Assembly: GCA_900316975.1 (NCBI GenBank)
Contig: ONFA01000001.1
Span: forward strand, 62,001 to 126,000
DNA length: 64,000 nt
Direction of reading: 5' to 3'
Source: an uncultured Prevotellaceae bacterium
Lineage (GTDB): Bacteria > Bacteroidota > Bacteroidia > Bacteroidales > Bacteroidaceae
The notes beneath the pieces are model-generated. The model was given only the letters and a program-made list of their open reading frames with translations, was not told the DNA's origin and searched no databases. Position 1 is the first letter of the stretch. Each line of letters starts with the position of its first letter. Positions 51,814-61,302 of the stretch are shown here, in pieces. A program made the position numbers and the translations under genes.

Positions 51814-52459
51814 TCTCATTTTAGACAATCTTGATGCCATCACTTCGGAAGAGTTGGAAGCAGCCCTCGCCTCCCTTCCTTCGTGGCGACGCGAAAAAGC
51901 CCTCCGTTTCAAGCATCGCCAGGGACGCCTCGAATGCGCCTTCTCCTACCTCCTCCTCTGCCAAGCCCTCCGCGAAGTCTATGGCATCACCGAACAACCC
52001 TCCTTCTCCCTCGGCGCCCACGGCAAACCCGAACTCTCGTTCGCGCAAAGCGGTTTCCCCGCTTTGTCTCCTTCCTCTCCTCCCTCTTCCCCCCTTGGAG
52101 GGATAAGAGGGGGGCTTCATTTCAACCTCTCCCACTGTCGTTCCGCCCTTGCCTGTGTCCTTTCCTCCCGTCCCGTTGGCATCGACGTCGAGTGCATCGG
52201 CCGTTACAACGAGTCCCTCGCCCGCCATGTCCTCTCCCCCGAGGAATTCGCCCTCGTCTCCTCCGCTCCTGACCCCCAAATCCCCTTCACCCGCCTCTGG
52301 ACACAGAAAGAAGCCATCGTCAAACTCACAGGTCGCGGCATCGACGACGACCTCCCCAATCTCCTCTTTAAATATAATAATGTGTCGCTTCACACCGAAG
52401 AGCACATCGACAAAGGCTACATCCTCACCGTCGCCACCCTCCCTCCCTCCTCCCTTTAG
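51725..52459 (+). CDS. 4'-phosphopantetheinyl transferase (Sfp type)
   Basis: About 244 residues if started at ATG 51725; ATG 51788 is also possible. Both starts are inside the repeat, so about the first 30 residues (or 8) are repeat-coded and the ancestral start is gone. The fold is clear: VGIDVECIGRY (Mg-binding Asp/Glu), WTQKEAIVKLTGRG (WxxKEA) and an N-terminal half with WRREKALRFKH. It moves phosphopantetheine from CoA to carrier proteins of fatty acid or natural product synthesis. A further half element (52082-52118) codes PSSPLGGIRGGL in the middle. Confidence 0.85.
   Translation: MGRAIRLVRPLKTSSTISLPIMGEGRGEGLLILDNLDAITSEELEAALASLPSWRREKALRFKHRQGRLECAFSYLLLCQALREVYGITEQPSFSLGAHGKPELSFAQSGFPALSPSSPPSSPLGGIRGGLHFNLSHCRSALACVLSSRPVGIDVECIGRYNESLARHVLSPEEFALVSSAPDPQIPFTRLWTQKEAIVKLTGRGIDDDLPNLLFKYNNVSLHTEEHIDKGYILTVATLPPSSL
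52044..52118. repeat. half element plus GCAAAGCGGTTTCC hairpin in the PPTase gene
   Basis: GCGCAAAGCGG..CCGCTTT recurs at 52471-52494 just after the gene; the CCCCCCTTGGAGGG / GGGGGGCTT part belongs to the AAGCCCCC family. Confidence 0.65.
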
Positions 52460-52640
52460 CCCTCCTCCCTTGCGCAAAGCGGTTTCCCCGCTTTCCCTCC
52501 CTCCTCCCTCCCTTCGTGCACGAAATAACACGCGCTGTAAGGACGAAATATTTCACGCTGGGTGCGTGAAATGTCACGCGCACCGTGCCGACGAAGTGTC
52601 CTCCCCTTTCTTTATCCTTCCTCCCTCTTCCTTTATTCCT
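52460..52640. repeat. palindromic stretch after the PPTase gene
   Basis: AAAGCGG/CCGCTTT hairpin, then CACGAAAT, CACGCGC, ATTTCACG, GCGTGAAAT and CACGCGC in inverted order (52515-52585). A pyrimidine-rich flank surrounds it. No gene seen. Confidence 0.5.
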
Positions 52641-52992
52641 TCCTCCCTCTAAAAACTTATTTTTTTTACCCGATTTTGTTTTCAAAACGCCCTAAAATTG
52701 TTAAAAATGAAGAAAAAGTATCAAAATCTAAAAAAAAAGTTACATGATTGTAATGTTATGAAATATTAAAAGCGTAACTTTACCGCCGAAATGGCACGTG
52801 GTTTGTTCTGTGCTCCTGAAAGGATGCCAGCCAACATGGGAAAAGGAAACCGTAGCCATCCAACCAATCAAATTTACTAATCTTACAAATATACATTATT
52901 AATATATATAACAGCCGAAACAAAGAAATCAATATAACGTTTTTATAAACATTTTTTAATCAACTTTTTTATTAACTTAAATTAATTCGCTT
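52641..52992 (+). other. AT-rich upstream region and long leader of the surface protein gene
   Basis: A possible -7 box is TAACTTTA at about 52775-52782, giving a leader of roughly 200 nt. It is low in G/C near the start and has no strong hairpin that I can see. Confidence 0.4.
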
Positions 52993-55900
52993 ATGGAAAA
53001 GATTACAAAATCTTTATTGGCGCTTATGCTCATGTTAGTGGGCTTAGTGTCTGCAAAAGCTGGTGATGCTCCTGTGCCTCCAAAGGCTCCAGATGCACCA
53101 GCAGCACCAAAAGCATCTGCTCTCGTTACCGATGGTAGTGTTCAGCAGTATTTGTACAATGTTGGAGCTAAGGGCTTCTTCATTGGTGCCAATGATTGGG
53201 GCACTCGTGCCTCTATCTCTACTGAAAAAGGTTATTGGGTAAAGATGACCGCCAATGGTGAGACTTTCACCTTGACTAATGAGGCCAAGGGTGGAAACGC
53301 TGCGGACTGTCAAGGTGTTGACCAGATTTGGGTTGACGGTGCAGGTCGTGCAGGTGATGGAAAATGGACTGTTACTATTGCAGAGGACAACTCTTTCAAG
53401 TTGGGTAACACCAATGTGGCAGGTTTCCTGTCTGTTCTTCCATCCAAGAATGATACAAAGCTTTACATGTCAGAAGCAGACGAAGCTCAGAATGTGTGGA
53501 TTGCAGTTTCTGAAGCTGACTACGCTGCTTATCAAGAGGCAATTCCTGCATATCAGGAGGCTGTAAAGAAGTATAATGAGGATTATGCACAGTATCAGAA
53601 GGACTATGCAGCATGGCTTAAGGAGAATTACAAGGCTGGTGAAGACATCTCAGCTTTGGCTCCTGCAGATTGGGCTGGTCAAGGCGGCACCTATGGTGGC
53701 CTTGCTAATCCTGCTAAGGAAAAGTATGTTGATGGTGCTAATGCTCCACTCAAGGCTGGTGAAGTGATGACTCAGACTATTGATGGCTTGAAGAATGGTA
53801 AGTATATCGTTAAGCTTGAGGCTGCTGGTTCATACACTTCTGGTCGTGGTTTCGAGTGTCCTACCGGCGACGGACTTGCTGTTGCATTTGCAAATAATAA
53901 AGAAGAAAACCTTCCTATCGTTGATAGAGGATGGGTTGCCGAAGGCGAGCAAAATTTCTACGCATTAGAAGCTGAGGTGACTGATGGTACTTTGAAGTAT
54001 GGTGTCAAGAACCTTGCTGATGCTGGTAACTGGTACGTTGTTCGTTTGGCTGGTCTCGCAATGGTTCCTGAAAAGGAAACTTGGTTCACTGAGAACCTCT
54101 TCTGCTATAAGGATAAAACAATCAATATGGTAGATAGAGATACAGAGGTTAATTGGACTGCTGATCCAAAGGATGTGTCTAACGGCTGTATCAAGATTGT
54201 AGCTGGCATAAAGGCTGGTGCAGAAACTCAAGATGATCACAATACTCAGTTCTGGATTAGAGGTGCTGAAGCTGTTGATGCTAATGATTTGTCTAAGGGC
54301 GCATTCGCAAAGGGCACTGGATTCAAGGTTACTTTCAAAGTGAAGGCTGACGGTGAATATGAAGTATTGCCTGGTTATTATCGTTCTAAGGAAGGTAGCA
54401 CAACCGCTAAGAATGATAAGAATGCATGGAACCATATTTCCTATTTCGCTGAAAACCTGAAGGTTACAACGGAATGGCAAACAGTTTCTTATGTTTGCAT
54501 GTCACCAGATGATTTGTTTACTTCTTTCGGTCTCAACTTGGCAGATAAGACAAACAAGACAGTTAGAACATTCTACTTCGACGACGTAAAGATCGAAGGT
54601 AGAGGTGGTTCTGAGTGGTATGTAAACTACGGTGACATCCACGCTAAGGACTTCAAGAAGGATAATCCAGAAGATCCAGATCCTGTTTATGCTGATTCTG
54701 ACAATCCTTACCCATTGGCACGTTTCGTTGCTGATGACGGTGTCGGCTATGTTGAGGTTGTTACCAACGCAAAGAGAAATAACCCATGGGATAGCCAGAT
54801 TTGGATTGGCATTCCTTCAGAGTATGTTGGCAAGATCACTAAGATGACCATGCAGGTTTGGGCTGACGAGGCTGTGACCTGTTCTGAAAGCTACCACGCT
54901 ACTGCTACTGGTAAGGGCTGGGGCGCAAGCGCTAAAATTAATGAAGGTAAAGGTCTTGTGACTGAAGCTGACAAGTGGATTGACATCACTCGCATCCTGA
55001 ACACTAAGGACGTTAAGTGCAACGGTGTTTACAAGAATATGCAGGTTGATTACTATTGCCTTGATCTCTCCAACGATGCACAGAACGAAGGTGATGGCGT
55101 TATCTACAGATTCAGAAACTTGAAATTCGAACCATCTGCTGAAGACTGGTACACCAGCAATGTGTTTACAGTTGATGGAGAAGAGGCTCCTTACATCTAT
55201 GGTACAGGTGAAGAAGGTGGTTATGTAGAGGTAGCTGGTGGCAAGAAGCTCACCTTCGGTATTCCAGAAGCGCTCCAGGGCGGTGATGTGAAGATATCTA
55301 TGAAGGTTAAGGCTGCAGCAGACGATGCTACTACTGATATTACCTACACTACTGCATGGGCTGATGCTTCAATCATCGTTGAGGCAGCTGGCGCTACATA
55401 TGATCTGACTCTGCCAGCAGCAGGCACATTCGACTTCGACGAGATTGCATTCGAGAAGTACTATAAGCCAATTGACTATGGTAAGCTCGTTGAGATTCCT
55501 GTTGAGGGTACACTCGTTAAGGAAAGAGACTTCACTACAGCTACTTCTTGGACTCACAATCCAAGCTGGGCAAGCAATAAGGAAGGTTATACCGATAAGC
55601 TTATTGTAGGCGAAGGTCTTGAAATCGTGAATAACGCGGATCAGGGCATGTGGGAATCACAGTTCTTTATCATCGAAGACGTTCCACTCCAGGCAGATAA
55701 GGATTATGCTGTTCGCTATACTTTGAAGTATGACGGTGAAGGTGGTGACATGCAGATCAACCTGCAGGCTGGTGACTGGTCAACTAACAACCAGGCTGTT
55801 TATCCACTTGCTGCTGGTCCTATCTACACTCAGATGGTACACACAGCTTTGGGTTGGACAAAGGATGTTAATGCAAACGTATTCTTCCAAAGCGGTGCTA

Positions 55901-57351
55901 TCAAGGGCCGTATGATTGTTGAGAAGGTTGAGGTATTCGACATTACACCTGATTATGCAGGAATGGCTTGGAGCGACAACATTCTTAAGAATGGTGACCT
56001 CAAGAGTGACGACATGAGTGAGTTCTTTGTGAAGAACAACGATGTCGAGGATCCTGAGACTCTCACTGCAGAGAAGACTGCAATCGGCGAAGGTGCATAC
56101 GAAATCGACATTGAGACAGCTGCACGTCCAGCTGGTGAAAAAGAAGGTGAAGTTGGTGGCAATGACTATGATGCTCAGTTCTACATCCGTCTGCCATACG
56201 TTCTGCCTAAGGGTTCTTTCTTCAATCTTGAGTTTGATATCTATGCTGAGGCATCGAACACAATTGCAATCCAGGCTAACGTAGAACCTGGTCAGTACAA
56301 GGGCAACTTGGCTTCAGTGAAGACTGACGCATCTGGTGAAGGTGTCGTTCACTTCCAGAAGTACCTGAGAGCTCCAGAGGATATGCGCACAATCGCATTC
56401 AACCTCGCTGTTGCTAACGCTACTTCTTATGGCTTCTCTAACATGAAGGTTCAGATTGTTAACGACGACAAGGCTGCTATTGACGAAGCTACTGCTACTG
56501 CTGACGCTGCTACTCTGTGGGCTGAGACTCTCGCACTCAACGAGGCTTGCTACGCAGGTCGTACCACTGAGACTGAAGGCAAGAACTACACAGAGGAAAG
56601 CGTGAAGGCTCTCGAAGACGCTATCGCTGCAGGTAAGGCTGAACTGAAGAAAGACGCAGCCGAGGTTACTGCTGAGTCTCTCACTGCTGCCGCTAAGGCT
56701 ATCGAGGACGCTATCGCAGGTCTCGAAGAGGCAAAGCCAGAACTTGCTTATACAGACCTGACCAAGGAAATGTTCTTCGTGTGGTCTGCCTGGACAGATG
56801 CTGATGCTACAGCTCAGGCTGGTTGTGCTTACGAGGTTGGTACATCTACTGACATGCCTTATGGTGACGGTAGTGTGATTAACTATGCAGATCTTTCAGA
56901 GTATGCAACTCTTGAAGTTACTACAACTGAAGGTACTCCTCGCTTCCTCTTCAACCGTGATGTGAATGACGGACAGTGGAATGAGAATGAGGCTGACTCT
57001 CACTTGATTGATAATACTAAGGGTGGCTGGTCTGCAAAGTACTTCACTTCTAAGGATAATGGTGATGGTTCTACCACTTACATTGTTGACATCGCTGCTC
57101 TCGTGGCTGATAAGGGTTATGCTCACCTCCACTCAATCAAGGGTGCTAACTGGGCTAAGACTACAGTTACAGATATGAAGCTCGGTTATGTAGGTGAGAA
57201 GCCTGCTCTCCCAACTATCGTTGATCCTGTTGCCATCAACGGCATTGCAGAAGGTGCTTCTGTTAAGGACGGCAAGTACTTCGTGAACGGCCAGATCGTT
57301 ATCGTGAAGGGCGGCAAGAAGTTTAACGCTGCAGGTGTTGAGATCAAGTAA
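52993..57351 (+). CDS. large secreted surface protein with carbohydrate-binding-like repeats and FIVAR-type helices
   Basis: 1452 residues. Signal peptide (MEKITKSLLALMLMLVGLVS), a Pro/Ala linker (GDAPVPPKAPDAPAAPKA), an N-terminal domain to about 170, a Tyr/Gln/Ala helical stretch near 175-215 (YQEAIPAYQEAVKKYNEDYA) likely coiled coil, several beta-sandwich modules with DDVKIEG/FRNLKFE-type ends, helical FIVAR-like repeats near 1170-1250 (YTEESVKALEDAIAAGKAEL) and a short C-terminal module (GIAEGASVKDGKYFVNGQIVIVKGGKKF) like Prevotella type IX sorting ends. Codons are unlike the neighbours (GCT, GTT, GGT, AAG in most places), as in very highly expressed genes. No enzyme motif seen; glycan binding or adhesion is inference. 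Confidence 0.75.
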   Translation: MEKITKSLLALMLMLVGLVSAKAGDAPVPPKAPDAPAAPKASALVTDGSVQQYLYNVGAKGFFIGANDWGTRASISTEKGYWVKMTANGETFTLTNEAKGGNAADCQGVDQIWVDGAGRAGDGKWTVTIAEDNSFKLGNTNVAGFLSVLPSKNDTKLYMSEADEAQNVWIAVSEADYAAYQEAIPAYQEAVKKYNEDYAQYQKDYAAWLKENYKAGEDISALAPADWAGQGGTYGGLANPAKEKYVDGANAPLKAGEVMTQTIDGLKNGKYIVKLEAAGSYTSGRGFECPTGDGLAVAFANNKEENLPIVDRGWVAEGEQNFYALEAEVTDGTLKYGVKNLADAGNWYVVRLAGLAMVPEKETWFTENLFCYKDKTINMVDRDTEVNWTADPKDVSNGCIKIVAGIKAGAETQDDHNTQFWIRGAEAVDANDLSKGAFAKGTGFKVTFKVKADGEYEVLPGYYRSKEGSTTAKNDKNAWNHISYFAENLKVTTEWQTVSYVCMSPDDLFTSFGLNLADKTNKTVRTFYFDDVKIEGRGGSEWYVNYGDIHAKDFKKDNPEDPDPVYADSDNPYPLARFVADDGVGYVEVVTNAKRNNPWDSQIWIGIPSEYVGKITKMTMQVWADEAVTCSESYHATATGKGWGASAKINEGKGLVTEADKWIDITRILNTKDVKCNGVYKNMQVDYYCLDLSNDAQNEGDGVIYRFRNLKFEPSAEDWYTSNVFTVDGEEAPYIYGTGEEGGYVEVAGGKKLTFGIPEALQGGDVKISMKVKAAADDATTDITYTTAWADASIIVEAAGATYDLTLPAAGTFDFDEIAFEKYYKPIDYGKLVEIPVEGTLVKERDFTTATSWTHNPSWASNKEGYTDKLIVGEGLEIVNNADQGMWESQFFIIEDVPLQADKDYAVRYTLKYDGEGGDMQINLQAGDWSTNNQAVYPLAAGPIYTQMVHTALGWTKDVNANVFFQSGAIKGRMIVEKVEVFDITPDYAGMAWSDNILKNGDLKSDDMSEFFVKNNDVEDPETLTAEKTAIGEGAYEIDIETAARPAGEKEGEVGGNDYDAQFYIRLPYVLPKGSFFNLEFDIYAEASNTIAIQANVEPGQYKGNLASVKTDASGEGVVHFQKYLRAPEDMRTIAFNLAVANATSYGFSNMKVQIVNDDKAAIDEATATADAATLWAETLALNEACYAGRTTETEGKNYTEESVKALEDAIAAGKAELKKDAAEVTAESLTAAAKAIEDAIAGLEEAKPELAYTDLTKEMFFVWSAWTDADATAQAGCAYEVGTSTDMPYGDGSVINYADLSEYATLEVTTTEGTPRFLFNRDVNDGQWNENEADSHLIDNTKGGWSAKYFTSKDNGDGSTTYIVDIAALVADKGYAHLHSIKGANWAKTTVTDMKLGYVGEKPALPTIVDPVAINGIAEGASVKDGKYFVNGQIVIVKGGKKFNAAGVEIK

Positions 57352-57376
57352 TTGACTCATCAAACACTCTATATGA

Positions 57377-57412
57377 AAAGGGGGCGGAACCGCACGGTTC
57401 CACCCCCTTTTT
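57377..57412 (+). terminator. strong rho-independent terminator of the surface protein gene
   Basis: GGGGGCGGAACCG pairs with CGGTTCCACCCCC (one mismatch) over a two-base loop, with T5 after it and A4 before it. Confidence 0.9.
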
Positions 57413-57592
57413 GGGGTGGCATGGAGCGATTGCCACAAAATTCATGGTCATTCGTGGACATTACATGGACATTCGTGTTAAATGTAACGTGAGTTCGATA
57501 TAAGTATTACGTCTTTGGCGGCTTTAGAAAAACAAGAAAAAACAAAAGAAAATAAGAAACTCAACTTCGGGAATGTTTTTTCGCCCCGCAGA

Positions 57593-57792
57593 TTACACAG
57601 ATGTTCTGTCTTGTCATGCGTTTTTCTTACACATCTTTCTATCTAATTGCACGGATTATTGTCGTCGCAAGCGACGATGACTGATGAGCAAAACATCCCG
57701 CATGGCAGGAGCCATCGAGGCTCCAGCAATCTGTGCAATCCGAAAAAATCTGTCTGAGAAAAAAATTTGTGTCCATCTGTGTAATCTGTGGG
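57593..57792. repeat. 200-bp inverted element, CAGATTACACAGATG family, with core
   Basis: Outer arms CCCCGCAGATTACACAGATG and CATCTGTGTAATCTGTGGGC, inner arms ATTGCACGGATT and AATCTGTGCAATCCG, core CCGCATGGC at 57698-57706. Same plan as 17700-17930. Confidence 0.8.
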
Positions 57793-57839
57793 CAAAAAAA
57801 CGCATCCGAAACGTCAATTCTTTATTTTTTTTGTTTTTC

Positions 57840-58030
57840 TAAAGCCCGCGTCATCGCGAAGCGCTTGCACAGCAAGAACCGGTAAAAGGACTTCCGAACC
57901 GTGAGTGCTCTTATACCCGAACTGACGTGGATTAAAGAAATCCGCCCAATCCGTTCCATCGTTCCGCAGGAACTTGTGATAAAAACATATCCCTTCGGGA
58001 TGATTGAACGGATTGAGCGAATTTTTGTTC
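57840..58030. repeat. inverted element, ATCCGTTCCATCG family, left of the DUF3791 module
   Basis: AATCCGCCCAATCCGTTCC and its inverse GGATGATTGAACGGATTG flank CGTTCCGCAGGAACTTGTG and CCCTTCGGG. The minus-strand reading frame across it (57814-58032) is a by-product of the repeat. Confidence 0.75.
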
Positions 58031-58092
58031 ACTTTAGTTCAGCGAAGTTAATCTTGAGTCAAATGAATCTTTATAGATAATTGTAGAAAAAC

Positions 58093-58123
58093 TTGGATGA
58101 TTCAAGAATAAACGGTAAATTTG
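58093..58123 (+). promoter_or_regulatory. promoter of the DUF3791-DUF3990-DUF3791 operon
   Basis: TTG at 58093-58095, 20 bases, TAAATTTG at 58116-58123. Confidence 0.65.
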
Positions 58124-58147
58124 CACTCAAACTAAAAGACAATCTTG

Positions 58148-58402
58148 ATGGAAAAACAAAGCAAGGCAAGGGACAAACGAGAAAGTAGGATGATTTTTGC
58201 TTCTTCTTGTATAGAGGCTTCGGCACGAAAGAGAAACATCTCCACAACAGAGATGTATCAGAGAATGAAGCGTGTCGGACTAATTGATGGCTTTATACTG
58301 AAATGCTATGAAGGACTGCACACCCAGAGCCGGCAGCATGTCACAGAGGATGTGCTTGGTGCCCTTGACGTATGGGAAGAAAAGAAAAGGGGACAGTTAT
58401 GA
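58148..58402 (+). CDS. DUF3791-type protein, first copy
   Basis: 84 residues from ATG 58148. The helical region MIFASSCIEASARKRNISTTEMYQRM followed by GLIDGFILKCYEGLHTQS matches the DUF3791 pattern (small all-alpha proteins encoded next to DUF3990). Its stop overlaps the next ATG (ATGA), typical of toxin-antitoxin pairs. An antitoxin role is a guess from the context. Confidence 0.7.
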   Translation: MEKQSKARDKRESRMIFASSCIEASARKRNISTTEMYQRMKRVGLIDGFILKCYEGLHTQSRQHVTEDVLGALDVWEEKKRGQL

Positions 58403-58890
58403 GAAAAGTATATCATGGGGCAGTGCAGGAGATTGTTAGCCCATTGGTGCATGTAGGGCGTGATCATCTTGACTTTGGTAAGGGCTTCTATGTGACAGAC
58501 ATTAGGAGTCAGGCCAAGACTTGGGCTGAACTTAAAAGTAGATACATGATGGATGCTATAGGCCGTATCAATGAATATGTTTTTGACTTCGAGCATGCCA
58601 TCGACGAATTTCGATATAAGAAGTTTGAAAAGTATGACGCTGAATGGCTTCATTTCATTGTGGACTGTCGTGATGGAAAGAAAGTGTGGAAAGGCTATGA
58701 CATCATTGAAGTTGGCGTGGCAAACGACAGGGTCATTGACACGGTGGAAGCTTTTAAGGCTGGGCAGATCAGTGAAGAGAATGCTTTGCGGGAACTGGCT
58801 AAACACCAACCGAACAATCAAATCTGTATCCTCAAACAGGAAGTGGTTGAAAAATATCTTCGATTCCAGAAATCAGTAACAGTCAAATAG
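58399..58890 (+). CDS. DUF3990-type, ADP-ribosyltransferase-like protein
   Basis: 163 residues from ATG 58399. MRKVYHGAVQEIVSP at the start and LDFGKGFYVTDIRSQAKTWA at about 24-43 fit an ART-type H-Y pair (His of YHG, Tyr of GFY), and NQICILKQEVVEKYL near the end the third position (E/Q). VNTV-like middle part has AEWLHFIVDCRD and YDIIEVGVANDRV. If the fold is right it would move ADP-ribose from NAD+ to an unknown target and could be toxic. Placed between two DUF3791-like genes. Confidence 0.72.
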   Translation: MRKVYHGAVQEIVSPLVHVGRDHLDFGKGFYVTDIRSQAKTWAELKSRYMMDAIGRINEYVFDFEHAIDEFRYKKFEKYDAEWLHFIVDCRDGKKVWKGYDIIEVGVANDRVIDTVEAFKAGQISEENALRELAKHQPNNQICILKQEVVEKYLRFQKSVTVK

Positions 58891-58893
58891 CCT

Positions 58894-59100
58894 ATGTTAA
58901 GTGATTTGTTGATGTGGAACAAAATTGGACGTATTGTGACTTTGCTTTCCGAACGTCTTGACATCTCACCTGAAAGAGCGCTGGATATATTCTATACTTC
59001 CAAGACGAATGAGCGGCTTCATGATCCTTCTACTTTATTATACACCTTTGGTGATTTGTACATAGTAGATGATGTCATCCGCGAGATTCAAGGTGCCTAA
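58894..59100 (+). CDS. DUF3791-type protein, second copy
   Basis: 68 residues. MLSDLLMWNKIGRIVTLLSERLDISPERALDIFYTSKT, then LLYTFGDLYIVDDVIREI: a compact alpha-helical protein of the same type as the first copy but little alike in detail. Starts three bases after the DUF3990 stop. Confidence 0.7.
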   Translation: MLSDLLMWNKIGRIVTLLSERLDISPERALDIFYTSKTNERLHDPSTLLYTFGDLYIVDDVIREIQGA

Positions 59101-59111
59101 ACCTATGAATT

Positions 59112-59618
59112 TTATCAAGACAGATTCTGGTCAAGGAAGCCCAAAGGGGGCTGAAAGAAATCCGCTCAATCCGTTCCATCGTTCCGTGGGAACTTGTGAT
59201 ACAAAACACTCAAGTTTCGCAAGTTGCTCAACTTCTTTGGAGTTAAAGGAGTTATAAGGAGTTATCGCTCCGCTCAGGAGTTAAAAGCCGATACTCTGAC
59301 ACCAGCATCACATTTGGCTTTAACTCCTTTAACACCTCTAACTCCTTTAACTCCAAAGAAATATAACATCCGAAACTTAAATAAAAAACATACCCCTTCG
59401 GGATGATGGAACGGATTGAGCGGATTAAATCTTTTTAATCTTCTCAATCTTCCAATCGACCGCTTGCGGTCTAGTTTTATATATAACTAATCCGCGTTGC
59501 GGATGATTTGAAGATTAGGAGGATTTTTAGGATTTGACTCCGTCGAAGGTGCTCGCGAAGCGACTCCTTATACCGAACTGACGTTAATCAAGACAGATTC
59601 ATGGTCAAGGAAGCCCCC
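59112..59618. repeat. 30-bp direct repeats around a composite element
   Basis: ATCAAGACAGATTC(A)TGGTCAAGGAAGCCC occurs at about 59112-59142 and 59588-59618, same direction, one base indel apart. Between them lie the elements at 59152-59425 and a GATTAAATC/CTTGCGG-rich stretch. No gene between 59101 and 59634. Confidence 0.75.
59152..59425. repeat. ATCCGTTCCATCG-family element interrupted by a second inverted element
   Basis: Outer arms AATCCGCTCAATCCGTTCC and GGAACGGATTGAGCGGATT match the intact copy at 57942-58022. Where that copy reads GTGATAAAAACAT this one is split by about 180 bp whose own arms are AAGTTTCG, TTCTTTGGAGTTAAAGGAG and inverses. Confidence 0.8.
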
Positions 59619-59634
59619 TTCCTCAACCTCACTC

Positions 59635-61302
59635 CTACGACAATCCTTCTATTTGTCCGTCAACAATCTTGATGCGTTCTGCTTGCGGTGATTTCGCCAG
59701 TCCAGGCATACGCATGATGTCACCTGCAATGGCGACTATCATCTCGGAACCTGCATTGATGACGAAGTCACGAATCTTGATGTTGAACCCTGTGGGACTG
59801 CCATACAGTTTCTTGTCGGCTGAGAAGGAGAATTGGGTCTTGGCGATACAAACAGGGTAGTGCTCAAGTCCTAACTTCTGGATGCGCAGTAACGATGCCT
59901 CTGCAGTCTTGCCGTAAGAAACGCTGGCGGCTCCGTAAATCTTGCGGCATACTTTCTCCACCTTCGTCTTGATGGAGTCGTTGTCTGCATACGTATAGGT
60001 GAGCGGATGGGAGGGATGCTTTTCGATGGTGTCCACCACTAACTGTGCCAATGCTTTCGCTCCTTCGCCTCCTTCAAGGAAGGCGTTGTTGATGGCGAAT
60101 CCCACCCCGTTGCTTTGGCAATGGCGATGCACGAGTTCTATTTCCTCTTCGGTGTCAGTGTCGAAGCGGTTGAAAGCAACCACCACGTTTTGTCCGAAGC
60201 CTTGCAGGTTGCGGATGTGGCGGTCAAGGTTTTCGAATCCTTTGGTGAGTCCCTCCATGTTCGGCTCCTTGAGATGCTCGACAGGCACTCCGCCATGCAT
60301 CTTGAGCCCTTGGGTGGTGGCGACGATGACGGTGAGTTTAGGATGGAGTCCGCTCTTGCGGCATTTGATGTCGAGGAACTTCTCTGCTCCGAGGTCAGCA
60401 CCGAAACCTGCTTCTGTCACCACATAGTCGGCGAAGGTCATTGCCATGCGTGTGGCAATGACTGTGTTGCAACCGTGGGCAATGTTGGCGAAGGGACCTC
60501 CATGCACAAAGGCTGGAGTCTGTTCGGTGGTCTGTACGAGGTTGGGTTTGATGGCATCCATCAGTAAGACGGTGATGGCATCACCCACTCCCATGTCGCT
60601 GACACGGAAGGGGGTGTCGTCCATTTTGATGCCGAGGATGATATTATCGATGCGGCGTCGCAGGTCGTCGAGGTCGTTGGCAAGACAGAGGATTGCCATG
60701 ATTTCGGAGGCAGGGGTGATGTCGAAACCCGTTTCGGCAGGGATGCCGTCAACCTTGGCGCCAAGTCCTGTCACAATGGTGCGTAGGTTTCGATCGTTTA
60801 CGTCGAGCACTCGTCGCCATAGCACTTCCTTGAGGGCAAAACCATCGTCGCGGTGTTGGTAGATGTAGTTGTCGAGCAGGGCGGCAATCATGTTGTTGGC
60901 AGTGGTGACAGCATGGAAATCACCGGTGAAGTGGAGGTTGATCTTCTCCATAGGCAGCACTTGTGCGTAGCCTCCTCCTGCTGCTCCACCCTTCACTCCA
61001 AAGCATGGCCCCAATGAAGGTTCGCGCAGGGCGCATACGGCTTTCTTCCCTAATTTGTTGAGTCCAAGGGAAAGTCCGATGCTGACAGTGGTCTTGCCAA
61101 TGCCTGCCTTGGTAGGGGTGATGGCGGTGACAAGGATGAGGTTGCTCTTTGCCACTTTCTGCTCGTCGATGAGGTGATTAGGCACTTTTGCAATGTACTT
61201 GCCGTAGCGTTCAAGTTCGTCCACGGGTATCTGGATGTACTTGGCGATGTCCTCGATAGGGCTTAGTTTGCATTCACGTGCGATTTCAATGTCTGATTTC
61301 AT
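59635..61302 (-). CDS. fhs: formate--tetrahydrofolate ligase
   Basis: 555 residues, normal length. ATP-dependent joining of formate to tetrahydrofolate in the cytoplasm, one-carbon metabolism. P-loop [15 protein letters not shown] (about 61-75), [37 protein letters not shown] and [14 protein letters not shown] are family blocks. Monocistronic here; an AGAGTTTAGAGTTGAGG array lies before its start. Confidence 0.96.
   Translation of the reverse strand: MKSDIEIARECKLSPIEDIAKYIQIPVDELERYGKYIAKVPNHLIDEQKVAKSNLILVTAITPTKAGIGKTTVSIGLSLGLNKLGKKAVCALREPSLGPCFGVKGGAAGGGYAQVLPMEKINLHFTGDFHAVTTANNMIAALLDNYIYQHRDDGFALKEVLWRRVLDVNDRNLRTIVTGLGAKVDGIPAETGFDITPASEIMAILCLANDLDDLRRRIDNIILGIKMDDTPFRVSDMGVGDAITVLLMDAIKPNLVQTTEQTPAFVHGGPFANIAHGCNTVIATRMAMTFADYVVTEAGFGADLGAEKFLDIKCRKSGLHPKLTVIVATTQGLKMHGGVPVEHLKEPNMEGLTKGFENLDRHIRNLQGFGQNVVVAFNRFDTDTEEEIELVHRHCQSNGVGFAINNAFLEGGEGAKALAQLVVDTIEKHPSHPLTYTYADNDSIKTKVEKVCRKIYGAASVSYGKTAEASLLRIQKLGLEHYPVCIAKTQFSFSADKKLYGSPTGFNIKIRDFVINAGSEMIVAIAGDIMRMPGLAKSPQAERIKIVDGQIEGLS

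Noticed and set aside
57814-58032. 72-codon minus-strand frame (PFNHPEGICFYHKFLRNDG)
   Set aside because: It is the translation of an inverted repeat with a close copy at 59152-59425; no promoter or family support.
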